Source: Oxalobacteraceae sp. CFBP 13730 (lineage in GTDB: Bacteria > Pseudomonadota > Gammaproteobacteria > Burkholderiales > Burkholderiaceae_D). From it: a stretch of 64,000 bases of DNA. Location: the NCBI GenBank assembly GCA_014841835.1, contig JACYUQ010000004.1, positions 248,001 through 312,000 on the forward strand. The letters are read 5' to 3'. Made by a program: the position numbers and the translations under genes. Shown piece by piece: positions 45,358 to 53,020 of this stretch (position 1 is its first letter; each line of letters begins with the position of its first letter). Below the pieces are notes generated by a model. That model searched no databases. It was given only the letters and a program-made list of their open reading frames with translations, and was not told the origin of the DNA.

Positions 45358-47391
45358 TTAGTGCTTACCGATTTCAGAAAGAACTGAGGTGAGCGCGGAG
45401 GTATCTACCGGCTTGACCAAGTGATGATCGAAGCCAGCAGCCAAGGAGCTAACGCGATCGCTGTCATGTCCATAACCGGTGACGGCAATAAGCACTGCTG
45501 TAGCGTTTTCTGATTGTTTCCTCAAACGCCGAGCGACTTCATTACCATCGATCTCCGGGAGGCCGATGTCGATCAGGCAGACCTGCGGCGTATAGCGCTT
45601 AGCCTGCTCCAGTGCTCGAAGCGCTCCATATTCGACGAGTACTTCATGGCCCATCGCCTCCAACAGCAGTTTGAGCATCTCCGCCGCATCTATGTTGTCG
45701 TCTACCACTAAAATTTTTAACGACGCAGCAGGGACTGGCTGAGTGACGTTTTCGCTACCAGTGGATAATGCAGCCTGTTCCGACTTGCCCAGCCGTGGTA
45801 AATAGATCGAGAAGGTACTGCCTTGGCCAAGCCCCTTACTCTTACAGATAACATCACCGCTATGGAGTCCAATCAGACTCTTCACCAACGCCAACCCTAG
45901 CCCCAGGCCGCCAGAGGACCGGTCAGATGAGCGCTCAGCTTGGGCAAATAGATCGAAAGCGTGCGTCACGGTCTGCGGCGTCATGCCGATCCCATCATCG
46001 GTCACCTCAATCAGGACTTGCTGGTCTTCGACCGAAGTACACAGCACAAGATGGCCGCCCTCGGTGGTGTACTTAGCGGCATTATTGAGGATGTTGGCCA
46101 GTACTTGGACAAGGCGTTTCTTGTCACCTTGAACCAAAGCAGTTTGCGACGCAAGGCGCAGCGTCAGCTCGTGTCTTCTCGACCGGATCAATGGACTGAC
46201 CTGCTCAACCGACTCAGAGACCACTTGGTGGATATCTACTACACCGCTCTCTAGCTCGATTAGGCCACGTGTCACGCGTGAGACGTCAAGCATGTCATCA
46301 ATCAGTCCAGTCATGTGCTTCACTTGGCGCCCGATGACAGCACTGGTTTTTTTAACCCGATCCTCATCAAGCTTAACCCGCTGCAGCAGTTCAGCAGCCG
46401 CGCCGATAGGCGCTAGCGGATTTCTGAGTTCATGTGCCAGCATCGCGAGAAACTCGTCCTTGCGCCGGTCGGCATCCTGCAGAGCAATACTCGCCTTATA
46501 AGCTTCCGTAACATCATGACCTTGCGCAAATACCCCGACGACCTTATTGTCAGGACTGTAAAACGGTTGATAAAGTAGGTCGATGTAATGTTCAACCACA
46601 TTGCCGTCATCTTTTGAGCGAATATCCACTTTAATGCCATGCCCGACCCAGGGTCTGCCAGTCTCGTAAGCGCTATCAAGGCCTGCTTTTAATCTTTGGT
46701 CGAAAAGTTCCGGTATCGCCTCGAGCGCAGACTTGCCAAGCAGCTCGCAGCGACCTACCAACTTTTCATACGCATTGTTGACCATTTCAAAGACATGATC
46801 GGGTCCCATAGTCACTGCAACGAAGCCTGGCGACTGATTGAACAGGTTACGCAGGTGACTACGTTCGTCCTTCAATACCCTCGTCATGGCCTCGTGCAGC
46901 TGCGCACGACTCAACGCGTTTTCGCTGGATTCTTCGTCGCCATATGAACCTTCGGGATCTGCCTTTGAATTCCGGTTGAAGATATAAAGGGAGGTGACGT
47001 CGATTGGGTTATGAACAACAATAGCGACCTTGCCATTGTCTCCAAATACAGGTGTATGGACGGCATTCCAGTACCTATCTACAAATTCAGCGGTGTCGCT
47101 GCCACCCACAGGAATGGCGTAACGAAGCACGGGTGTTATATCCGGCTTACCGCTCGCGATAGCACGCTCCATCGACGATTTCACCTGTTTGGAGTTCGTC
47201 GTCGATGAAGGGTCAGTAGGATTGTCAGGAAAGGCATCGAAGTGAGACTTCCCGAGCAACTCTTGAGCGGGTCTATCAACTACTTTAAGGTAGGCATGAT
47301 TAGCGTCAAGGATAGTAAGCGTCGTATCCAGCACCAATGATGGGTATGGAGATGCTCTAAACAGAGACTCGTAGTCAGGTTTGGTAGTCAT
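45358..47391 (-). CDS. Hybrid sensor histidine kinase (PAS-PAS-HisKA-HATPase-REC)
   Basis: Cytoplasmic hybrid kinase of 677 residues. Two PAS-like domains (about 6-135 and 178-298; the second ends GVFAQGHDVTEAYK) precede the phospho-acceptor His320 (LAHELRNPLAPIG), the ATPase domain (NILNNAAKYT, DDGIGM, GGLGLGLALVKSL) and a C-terminal receiver (VVDDN, Asp608 in LIDIGLPE, KP). The architecture equals that of the chromosomal kinase at 21213-23198, but sequences differ throughout. Its stop codon TTA overlaps the end of repeat copy I, right beside the IS110 element. Confidence 0.93.
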   Translation of the reverse strand: MTTKPDYESLFRASPYPSLVLDTTLTILDANHAYLKVVDRPAQELLGKSHFDAFPDNPTDPSSTTNSKQVKSSMERAIASGKPDITPVLRYAIPVGGSDTAEFVDRYWNAVHTPVFGDNGKVAIVVHNPIDVTSLYIFNRNSKADPEGSYGDEESSENALSRAQLHEAMTRVLKDERSHLRNLFNQSPGFVAVTMGPDHVFEMVNNAYEKLVGRCELLGKSALEAIPELFDQRLKAGLDSAYETGRPWVGHGIKVDIRSKDDGNVVEHYIDLLYQPFYSPDNKVVGVFAQGHDVTEAYKASIALQDADRRKDEFLAMLAHELRNPLAPIGAAAELLQRVKLDEDRVKKTSAVIGRQVKHMTGLIDDMLDVSRVTRGLIELESGVVDIHQVVSESVEQVSPLIRSRRHELTLRLASQTALVQGDKKRLVQVLANILNNAAKYTTEGGHLVLCTSVEDQQVLIEVTDDGIGMTPQTVTHAFDLFAQAERSSDRSSGGLGLGLALVKSLIGLHSGDVICKSKGLGQGSTFSIYLPRLGKSEQAALSTGSENVTQPVPAASLKILVVDDNIDAAEMLKLLLEAMGHEVLVEYGALRALEQAKRYTPQVCLIDIGLPEIDGNEVARRLRKQSENATAVLIAVTGYGHDSDRVSSLAAGFDHHLVKPVDTSALTSVLSEIGKH

Positions 47392-47540
47392 GCTGCAATC
47401 TTGCCATGAGTCGGTTCAAATGCAGCAAACGTTACGTGACGGGTCAGTGTAATGTGATCTTTTTGGTTTCACGCGCTTCGTCATAAGGCGTGACAAGATG
47501 TCTTTGAAGGTTCACCTCGTGCCAAGATGTTACTGGTCAG

Positions 47541-47650
47541 CAAGGTCCGCTCTTGGCCGAACCCGGCCGTTCAGGGCAGCATAGCAGGTTGCCAGATTGA
47601 AAATCCAGCGGTGGCCGTGAGAGGCAGAAACCAACCCGGAGCGGACCTTG
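47541..47650 (+). repeat. 110-bp island repeat, copy C (best-preserved ends)
   Basis: Exactly 110 bp with perfect 11-bp inverted ends CAAGGTCCGCT (47541-47551) and AGCGGACCTTG (47640-47650). Inner blocks: TTGGCCGAACCCGGCCGTT, GCATAGCAGG, TTGAAAATCCAG. It lies 13 bp after the stop of the 47664-47972 gene. Confidence 0.85.
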
Positions 47651-47663
47651 GCGTGCTATGTGT

Positions 47664-47972
47664 TCAACCGTGCAAAGCAAATCGGACTTTGACACCGTGC
47701 GCCGCTTCTAGCGCCGGGAGAAAACCGCGGAGCATTCGACTCTCATCCGCGAGTTCGCCGGCAGTGCTCGGCATTCCACGAATGAGTACACAGTCTGGCA
47801 TCGCTACGTCAGTAGAATTACAGAGCTTGTCTTGCAGGAAATCCCACGTTAGCTCTCGATCAAGGGGGACGCCAAAAGCGACCGCCACTGATTGGCGGAT
47901 GAATAACGCATTCTTCGCGTACGTAAGGTCAATCGTCTTTTGCGCGTCGCTCATCTGTTTCTGAGCCCCCAT
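47664..47972 (-). CDS. Small island protein, possibly barstar-like
   Basis: A 102-residue soluble protein. The pattern KTIDLTYAKNALFIRQSVAVAFGVPLDRELTWDFLQDKL, strand-helix-helix with a Phe-Gly-x-Pro turn and a Trp-Asp-x-Leu helix, is reminiscent of barstar, and the rest (VLIRGMPSTAGELADESRMLRGFLPAL) would fit its second half. Similarity is weak, so the call is tentative. It sits between repeat copies C (downstream) and D (upstream), with no room for other genes. Confidence 0.6.
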   Translation of the reverse strand: MGAQKQMSDAQKTIDLTYAKNALFIRQSVAVAFGVPLDRELTWDFLQDKLCNSTDVAMPDCVLIRGMPSTAGELADESRMLRGFLPALEAAHGVKVRFALHG

Positions 47973-47992
47973 CTTGAAAAACGATCCGAGCA

Positions 47993-48104
47993 GAACGTCC
48001 GCTATTGGCCGAATCCGGCCGCTGCGCTTAGCATATCAGGTCGCCAAGCGTGAAAAATCGCGCACTGTCACGAAGGGCCGCATTCGACCCAAAGCAGCCT
48101 CTCG
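47993..48104 (+). repeat. 110-bp island repeat, copy D
   Basis: Left end GAACGTCCGCTATTGGCCGA, middle GCATATCAGGTCGCCAAGCG, right part TTCGACCCAAAGC then degenerate. It lies between the 47664-47972 and 48218-48721 genes. Confidence 0.8.
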
Positions 48105-48217
48105 AGAGCAGCCAAGGGAAGCGTCATGCTATTACTGCAGGCCAACTTTGTTTGTCGAATTTCCCTGAAATTCGTACTTCTATTCACAATATATTAAAAC
48201 TCCGGAATTATCGGTGT

Positions 48218-48721
48218 TTAAGTGCAAATTGGACTATCAGTAAGGCTAAGTCCCCCTGCGCCGCCGATGGCCGCGCGCTCAATAGAAATAAGCCTTAGAT
48301 GATCCAAGCTTTCGTTATATTCAAAATGATATTCGCAAAAATCGATTTCATATTTGTCCCATGCATACAGGTACCTGCCAAAAAGTCCTTTGCCGGCAGC
48401 ACCCTGCGCGGAGCGCAGAGGTTCCCCTAGCGCTGATCGTACTTCGGCACACCCGCTGGACAATTGTAATCCACCAAGCAAGCTTCCATGAAAACAGGAG
48501 TAATCTTCTTCACAACCTTCCCCGTATAGCTGAATGCAAAAAATAGTTGCCTCTTCATTCAGGATCAATGAGACGCCTTTTTCATGAAATTCGAGATAGA
48601 CCCGTTGATCCGGTTCGTCTTCTTTCTCTTCGTTCGGATCGCTCCAGGAGGGGCCAAGAAAGGCAATTGCGTCCTGAGACGGACGTCCCAGTAAGTCTAT
48701 TATCGATAACATCTTAAACAC
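48218..48721 (-). CDS. Hypothetical immunity-like protein
   Basis: Acidic 167-residue soluble protein, not assigned to a named family. The order of motifs (RVYLEFHEKGVSLILNEE, then SLLGGLQLSSGCAEVRSALGEP, then YAWDKYEIDFCEYHFEYNESLDHLRLISIER, in parts) resembles small proteins found as immunity partners of polymorphic toxins, with a GL-x-x-S-x-x-EV-x-x-x-LG-x-P turn. Translation may start at 48721 or at the ATG at 48712. No toxin gene is adjacent. Confidence 0.6.
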   Translation of the reverse strand: MFKMLSIIDLLGRPSQDAIAFLGPSWSDPNEEKEDEPDQRVYLEFHEKGVSLILNEEATIFCIQLYGEGCEEDYSCFHGSLLGGLQLSSGCAEVRSALGEPLRSAQGAAGKGLFGRYLYAWDKYEIDFCEYHFEYNESLDHLRLISIERAAIGGAGGLSLTDSPICT

Positions 48722-48754
48722 CTATTCGGAACTAAGGACATGCAAAAATATCAG

Positions 48755-48823
48755 GATATCAGCCGTCGAAGTTTGCTCGGAGACCGGTAAAGGACGGCAA
48801 TCGACCCTTAGCAGACGTTCGTA
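48755..48823 (+). repeat. 110-bp island repeat, right-end partial copy F
   Basis: Only the right portion is clear: GGACGGCAATCGACCCTTAG then CAGACGTTC. It begins 34 bp before the 48218-48721 gene start and ends 29 bp after the stop of the 48852-49613 gene. Confidence 0.6.
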
Positions 48824-48851
48824 CTAATTGATAATTTCTGCACCGGCTGCG

Positions 48852-49613
48852 TCATCCAGGAAGCTTGCCTTGTAAACGTGCCGGGCGGTCCGGGGCTACA
48901 TTTGCTTCGTCATCTTGCGGGAAGGGTACGCCGCGCCTGGCGGGACCAAGGTCGAGCCGATACATGACGGACCCGTCCCTGCTGTACGTCACTTCATAAA
49001 TGTCGCCGTTCCACCTGGACTTGCTGAAATGCGTCGTTCGATCGAGGCAGCTGCACCGTGGCGTCAGATAATTGACGCCCAGCAAGACATGCGACCTGTC
49101 GAACACGTGCGCTTCCCACACTTCCCCGATCATCGTGCCCAGGCAGCGATAGACCTCGATCCGAAACTGACGGTCGCTGGTCGAGCGCCATAATTTACGT
49201 ACCGGTATACGCAGGGCGAAGTGGCAGTCGCGAACGCACTGGGCAGCAAGAACGATCGCGGCCGGGTCGCTGCCCGCTTGAACGGCAATCTTGATCAACA
49301 CGGCGGTGACAGCAGACAGGATGCATTCCTGCTGATCGTCAGGCGGCAAGGCCATGTACGCTGGAATATCGAAATCTTCGACGTAGTACCAGGTAACGCC
49401 TAACACAGGGATCTGCTGCCACTGCAGATCGCTCTCACGTTTCTTTCCAAAGATAACGGTTACCAACGAAGAGCCGTCCAGCACGAAACCTGATGGCAAA
49501 AAATGCAGCAACAATTCGCGCACGTGGTGCGCACTTGGGTGAAAAAACCAATCGCGCTTGTTCGAAAAAGTCAGCGGCGTCTCGGAAATCCGTATTTCTC
49601 TCAATTGTGCCAT
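48852..49613 (-). CDS. Hypothetical island protein
   Basis: I do not recognise this 253-residue protein (MAQLREIRISETPLTFSNKRDWFFHPSAHHVRELLLHFLP...). It is soluble and has several Cys/His residues but no known motif. The frame is open to 49793, but codon style and composition become erratic upstream of 49613, so I start at MAQLREI; the ribosome-binding site there is weak. A partial island repeat follows its stop and copy E lies upstream, keeping the gene-repeat alternation. Confidence 0.6.
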   Translation of the reverse strand: MAQLREIRISETPLTFSNKRDWFFHPSAHHVRELLLHFLPSGFVLDGSSLVTVIFGKKRESDLQWQQIPVLGVTWYYVEDFDIPAYMALPPDDQQECILSAVTAVLIKIAVQAGSDPAAIVLAAQCVRDCHFALRIPVRKLWRSTSDRQFRIEVYRCLGTMIGEVWEAHVFDRSHVLLGVNYLTPRCSCLDRTTHFSKSRWNGDIYEVTYSRDGSVMYRLDLGPARRGVPFPQDDEANVAPDRPARLQGKLPG

Positions 49614-49859
49614 TGGGGTAATTGCGATCAAATAAAGATTGAATGTAACACGACGAATATGCGAACAAATTTTTTTATCGGCTCCGCGACACACCGCAAC
49701 ATTGCAGTGCCATCTAGGCGGCGGAGAGTTCGAACTGCATTTTTTAACCGGGCGCGCCGAGTCAGCCTTTATCATTATATAAAGCGCCGTCAACCCTTAC
49801 CGTGGCCATCCAGCACCGCAAATAGAACTCGGATAACCCGTTTGGGATGTGTGACGACT

Positions 49860-49972
49860 CAAGCGTCCTGTTTTGGCCGAATCCGATCGGTCGAGCCAGC
49901 ATAGCAGGTTGCCCGGTTGAAAATTCAGTGGTGACCGCGGCAGGCCGGTACCGACCCATTGCGGACTGTCAC
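49860..49972 (+). repeat. 110-bp island repeat, copy E
   Basis: Left CAAGCGTCCTGTTTTGGCCG, middle GCATAGCAGGTTGCCCGG, then TTGAAAATTCAGTGGTGACC (nearly as in copy C), right GTACCGACCCATTGCGGAC. It ends 2 bp before the stop codon of the barstar gene at 49975. Confidence 0.8.
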
Positions 49973-49974
49973 GG

Positions 49975-50259
49975 TTACAAATATTCGACGTGCGCTGCGT
50001 CGTTTGGATACATGTCGAACATCTGGGCCAGGAGGCGCCTCAAGATCTCAGCGTCTTCGGGGAACCGTTTTTCGAATGCGGCCCAACCAATAAACTGAAG
50101 TCGCTCGGGCATTTCAACCAGCCCGGTAATCGCGTCCCAAAAAGCGTCCCAATTGGTTCCGTACGATGCAGGAAACCCTAACATCTTGGACAGCGACTGA
50201 TGCGCCTGTCTGATGTTAGTCACGTTCGAAACGTCGACTACAGCAGCGAGTTTTCTCAT
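49975..50259 (-). CDS. Barstar-family inhibitor (orphan)
   Basis: Compact 94-residue barstar. The hallmark LGFPASYGTNWDAFWDAITGL (helix carrying the inhibitory Asp/Trp region) is followed by ERLQFIGWAAFEKRFPEDAEILRRLL, the usual second half. The N-terminal strand is KLAAVVDVSNVTN. No barnase-type RNase is nearby. Such orphan inhibitors can protect against toxins delivered by other cells. It is the cargo gene closest to the glmS-side end of the transposon. Confidence 0.88.
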   Translation of the reverse strand: MRKLAAVVDVSNVTNIRQAHQSLSKMLGFPASYGTNWDAFWDAITGLVEMPERLQFIGWAAFEKRFPEDAEILRRLLAQMFDMYPNDAAHVEYL

Positions 50260-50280
50260 GGTTGACGATTCAAGTTAAAA

Positions 50281-50302
50281 GACCGCTTTTGGCCGAAAGC
50301 GG
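50281..50302. repeat. Short hairpin derivative of the island repeat (copy G)
   Basis: CCGCTTT (50283-50289) and AAAGCGG (50296-50302) pair around TGGCCG. It equals the family ends fused, as at 36155-36178, but with the left-end loop. It lies upstream of the barstar gene, close to the transposon right end. Confidence 0.68.
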
Positions 50303-50334
50303 AACTTGCCAGAGCATGTCCGCCCGGGCGCCTA

Positions 50335-50400
50335 GTGTAAAACTTTACTGTTTTGTGTCGAACTTTATTGTTTTGTGTTCGACTTTATTGTTTTTCCATA
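50335..50400 (-). repeat. Right transposon end with three abutting TnsB-like sites
   Basis: Three head-to-tail 20-bp units (50335-50354, 50355-50374, 50375-50394; consensus read inward AAAACAATAAAGTTCGACAC) are followed by a 6-bp tip. They are inverted relative to the left-end sites. Tight tandem packing beside glmS is the hallmark of a Tn7 right end. Confidence 0.88.
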
Positions 50401-50405
50401 GCAGT
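50401..50405. repeat. Right target-site duplication GCAGT (attTn7)
   Basis: Exact copy of 35973-35977. It lies 20-24 bases downstream of the glmS stop codon, which matches the known Tn7 insertion point of about 25 bp after glmS. Confidence 0.88.
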
Positions 50406-50424
50406 GCTTCAAACAGCGAACACG

Positions 50425-52254
50425 TTATTCCACCGTCACCGACTTCGCCAGATTACGCGGCTTGTCCACATCGGTCCCACGCGCCAGCGCCGTGTGATAC
50501 GCCAGCAACTGCAGCGCTGCTACGTGCAGGATCGGTGACAGCAAACCGTAGTGCTCGGGCAAACGAATCACGTGCAGGCCATCGCCCGACGTGATGCGTG
50601 AATCGACGTCGGCAAATACGTACAGCTGACCACCGCGCGCGCGCACTTCCTGCATGTTCGACTTCAGCTTTTCCAGCAGCGCGTCGTTCGGTGCGATCGT
50701 GACCACGGGCATTTCTTCGGTCACCAGCGCCAGCGGGCCGTGCTTGAGTTCGCCTGCTGGATACGCTTCGGCGTGGATGTACGAAATCTCTTTGAGCTTC
50801 AGCGCGCCTTCCAGTGCGATCGGGTAGTGGATGCCGCGGCCGAGGAAGAGGGCGTTTTCCTTGCGGGCGAAGTCGTCGGCCCAGGCGATGATCTGCGGCT
50901 CGAGTGCCAACACGGCGGCCAGCGCGACCGGCAAGTGACGCATCTGCTTGAGGTGCTCAGCTTCTTCGGCATCGGTCAGGCGGCCATTGACCTGGGCCAG
51001 CGTCAGCGTCAGCAGGAACAGGGCGGCCAGCTGGGTCGTGAAGGCCTTGGTCGAGGCCACGCCGACTTCGACACCGGCGCGGGTGATGTAGGCCAGCTTG
51101 CATTCGCGCACCATGGCGCTCGTCGAGACGTTGCAGATGGTCAGCGTGTGTTCCATGCCCAGGCTACGCGCGTGCTTGAGTGCGGCGAGCGTGTCGGCTG
51201 TCTCGCCGCTCTGGGTGATGGTGACGACCAGCGTGTCCGGATGCGGCACGCTGTCGCGGTAGCGGTATTCGCTGGCGATCTCGACGCTCACAGGCACCTT
51301 GGCGACCGATTCGATCCAGTACTTGGCGGTCAGGCCCGCGTAGTAGCTGGTGCCGCAGGCCAGGATCAGCACGCGGTCGATTTTCTTGAACACCGCGAAG
51401 GCGCCGTCGCCGAACAGTTCCGGCATGATGCCGGTGACGCCTTCGAGCGTGTCGCCGATCACGCGTGGCTGCTCGAAGATTTCTTTCTGCATGTAGTGGC
51501 GGTATGGGCCGAGTTCGGCCGCGCCGGTGTGGGCGTGGACGGTCTTGACCTCGCGCTCGACCGGGCGGCCGTCGACGTCGACGATCCAGTAGCGCGCCAG
51601 TTGCAGGTCGACCACGTCGCCTTCTTCCAGATAGATGATCTGGTCGGTCGTGCCGGCCAGCGCCATCGCGTCGGAGGCAACGAAGTTCTCGTCCTTGCCC
51701 ACGCCGACGATCAGTGGCGAACCCTGGCGCGCAGCGATCACGCGGTGCGGTTCTTCGCGGCAGAACACGGCGATGGCGTAGGCGCCGTGCAGGCGCTTGA
51801 CCGCTTGCTGCACGGTCTCGAACAGGTCGCCGTTGTACATGTGGTCGACCAGGTGAGCGATGACCTCGGTGTCGGTCTGGCTCATGAAGACGTAGCCCAA
51901 GGCGGTCAGCTCGGCGCGCAGTTCGTCGTGGTTTTCGATGATGCCGTTGTGAACCAGCGCGATGCGCGCATTGTCTTCGCTTGGAGAGAAGTGTGGGTGG
52001 GCATTGTGCGATGCCGGCGCGCCGTGGGTGGCCCAGCGGGTGTGGGCGATCCCGGTGAAGCCTTCCAGATGCGCTTCCTTGACCTGCGCTTCCAGTTCGG
52101 CCACGCGCGACGTCGAGCGCGAACGGGTCAGGCGGCCATCCAGGTGGACGGCCACGCCGCAGGAGTCATAGCCCCGGTACTCGAGGCGCTTGAGACCCTC
52201 GATCAGGACAGGGGTAATGTTGCGTTTTGCGACTGCTCCGACGATACCGCACAT
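50425..52254 (-). CDS. glmS: Glutamine-fructose-6-phosphate aminotransferase GlmS
   Basis: Makes glucosamine-6-phosphate from fructose-6-phosphate and glutamine, the entry step to UDP-GlcNAc for peptidoglycan and LPS. The start at 52254 gives 609 residues and the obligatory MCGIVGAV with the nucleophile Cys next to the initiator. The class II amidotransferase domain has HTRWATHG and HNGIIENH; two SIS domains follow ([49 protein letters not shown] in parts). The end is NLAKSVTVE, the conserved attTn7 region used by TnsD. No glmS ribozyme is present, as expected outside Gram-positives. Confidence 0.98.
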   Translation of the reverse strand: MCGIVGAVAKRNITPVLIEGLKRLEYRGYDSCGVAVHLDGRLTRSRSTSRVAELEAQVKEAHLEGFTGIAHTRWATHGAPASHNAHPHFSPSEDNARIALVHNGIIENHDELRAELTALGYVFMSQTDTEVIAHLVDHMYNGDLFETVQQAVKRLHGAYAIAVFCREEPHRVIAARQGSPLIVGVGKDENFVASDAMALAGTTDQIIYLEEGDVVDLQLARYWIVDVDGRPVEREVKTVHAHTGAAELGPYRHYMQKEIFEQPRVIGDTLEGVTGIMPELFGDGAFAVFKKIDRVLILACGTSYYAGLTAKYWIESVAKVPVSVEIASEYRYRDSVPHPDTLVVTITQSGETADTLAALKHARSLGMEHTLTICNVSTSAMVRECKLAYITRAGVEVGVASTKAFTTQLAALFLLTLTLAQVNGRLTDAEEAEHLKQMRHLPVALAAVLALEPQIIAWADDFARKENALFLGRGIHYPIALEGALKLKEISYIHAEAYPAGELKHGPLALVTEEMPVVTIAPNDALLEKLKSNMQEVRARGGQLYVFADVDSRITSGDGLHVIRLPEHYGLLSPILHVAALQLLAYHTALARGTDVDKPRNLAKSVTVE

Positions 52255-52409
52255 GGCTAACCTCACTTCAAAATATTCAATGAGTATTATCGTAGAGCAA
52301 TTAGCATGAAATAAGCGTACAGTGTGCAGCTAAATTCGTCATATTATTTCACCACCCCTAGTCGGTGAAATCCTATTTCAAAAATTAGCCTCAAAAACTG
52401 TTAAATTTC

Positions 52410-52886
52410 ATGCCAAACAATACTCCGCCCGTTCTTGACGACGTCGATCGTCGCATTCTGACCATTCTGCAGGCTGACGCATCGCAGACGAACGCACAAC
52501 TGGCGGAGCAGGTGCACGTGTCGCCGCCGACCTGCCTGCGCCGCGTGAAGAACATGACGGACAGCGGCGTCATTCAGCGCCAGGTGGCCATCGTTGCGCC
52601 CGAGAAGGTGGGGGCAAGCCTGAGCGCCATCGTCGAGATCACGCTCGATGTGCAGGCCGCCGAGCGCATGGCCGAATTCGAAGGATTGGCGGACACGGAG
52701 GCCGCGGTGCTGCAGTGCTACCGCGTGTCGCCGGGCCCGGATTTCGTGCTGATCGTGCAGGTGGCCGACATGCCGGCCTACCACGAGCTGGCGCACCGGC
52801 TGTTCACCGCACACGTCAATGTACGTAATGTGAAGACCTATTTTGCGACCCACCGCAGCAAGTTCGAGACGCGCATTGCCGTGTAA
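52410..52886 (+). CDS. Lrp/AsnC-family transcriptional regulator
   Basis: Regulator of 158 residues. The N-terminal helix-turn-helix (LDDVDRRILTILQADASQTNAQLAEQVHVSPPTCLRRVKNM, in parts) is followed by the RAM/ligand domain (YRVSPGPDFVLIVQVADMPAYHELAHRLF). It lies between glmS (divergent, 155-bp gap) and glmU (convergent). Amino-acid response is typical of the family; targets cannot be read here. Confidence 0.92.
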   Translation: MPNNTPPVLDDVDRRILTILQADASQTNAQLAEQVHVSPPTCLRRVKNMTDSGVIQRQVAIVAPEKVGASLSAIVEITLDVQAAERMAEFEGLADTEAAVLQCYRVSPGPDFVLIVQVADMPAYHELAHRLFTAHVNVRNVKTYFATHRSKFETRIAV

Positions 52887-52951
52887 TCAGGCCAGAAAGC
52901 CCCGCGAATGCCTGTGGATAACAATGTGGATGACCACAGGGAAGAACATGG

Positions 52952-52980
52952 GATAAGCAGGGTATTACCCTGTGTTTATC
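52952..52980. other. Imperfect palindrome between convergent lrp-like gene and glmU
   Basis: CAGGGTATTACCCTG (52958-52972) sits inside a wider GATAA...TTATC dyad. No T-run follows on either strand. It could be a weak terminator or a protein site. Confidence 0.4.
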
Positions 52981-53020
52981 TTGTTCATTTCCTGTGATTA
53001 GCCTGTGCACGGCCGGTGGA

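Larger units (their letters stand above)
35978..50400. mobile_element. Tn7-like transposon island in attTn7 (no tns genes inside)
   Basis: The block is bounded by a 5-bp direct duplication GCAGT. Left end: TGTGCACAAACAATAAAG. Right end, read inward: TATGGAAAAACAATAAAG. Both share CAATAAAGT placed 10 bp from the tip, as in the Tn7 right end (TGTGGGCGGACAATAAAG). Three spaced sites on the left and three abutting 20-bp sites on the right reproduce Tn7 end architecture, and the right end faces glmS, inserted at the standard attTn7 distance. All open frames inside are accounted for, and none resembles TnsA, B, C, D or E. The element is therefore core-deleted or moved in trans. Cargo: sensor kinase, MFS pump, M28 peptidase, DUF1203, orphan immunity-like genes and one IS110 element. 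Confidence 0.88.

Noticed and set aside
47541..50302. Integron cassette array with attC sites
   Set aside because: The gene-repeat alternation is cassette-like, but the repeats lack the RYYYAAC and GTTRRRY core sites and no integrase is present. I keep them as an unnamed repeat family.
35986..50394. CRISPR-like array from the 20-bp CAATAAAG repeats
   Set aside because: There are only three copies per end, with either no spacer or irregular spacing, and no cas genes. The position and symmetry fit transposon ends.
50425..52254. glmS ribozyme upstream of glmS
   Set aside because: No ribozyme-like core in the 155-bp upstream gap; such ribozymes are typical of Gram-positive bacteria.
50740..52260. 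Long plus-strand open frame opposite glmS
   Set aside because: Antisense shadow of a universally conserved gene.
52911..52930. Replication origin suggested by DnaA-box-like TGTGGATAA (also near 28750 and 57770)
   Set aside because: Single boxes, no cluster, no dnaA, dnaN or gyrB nearby.
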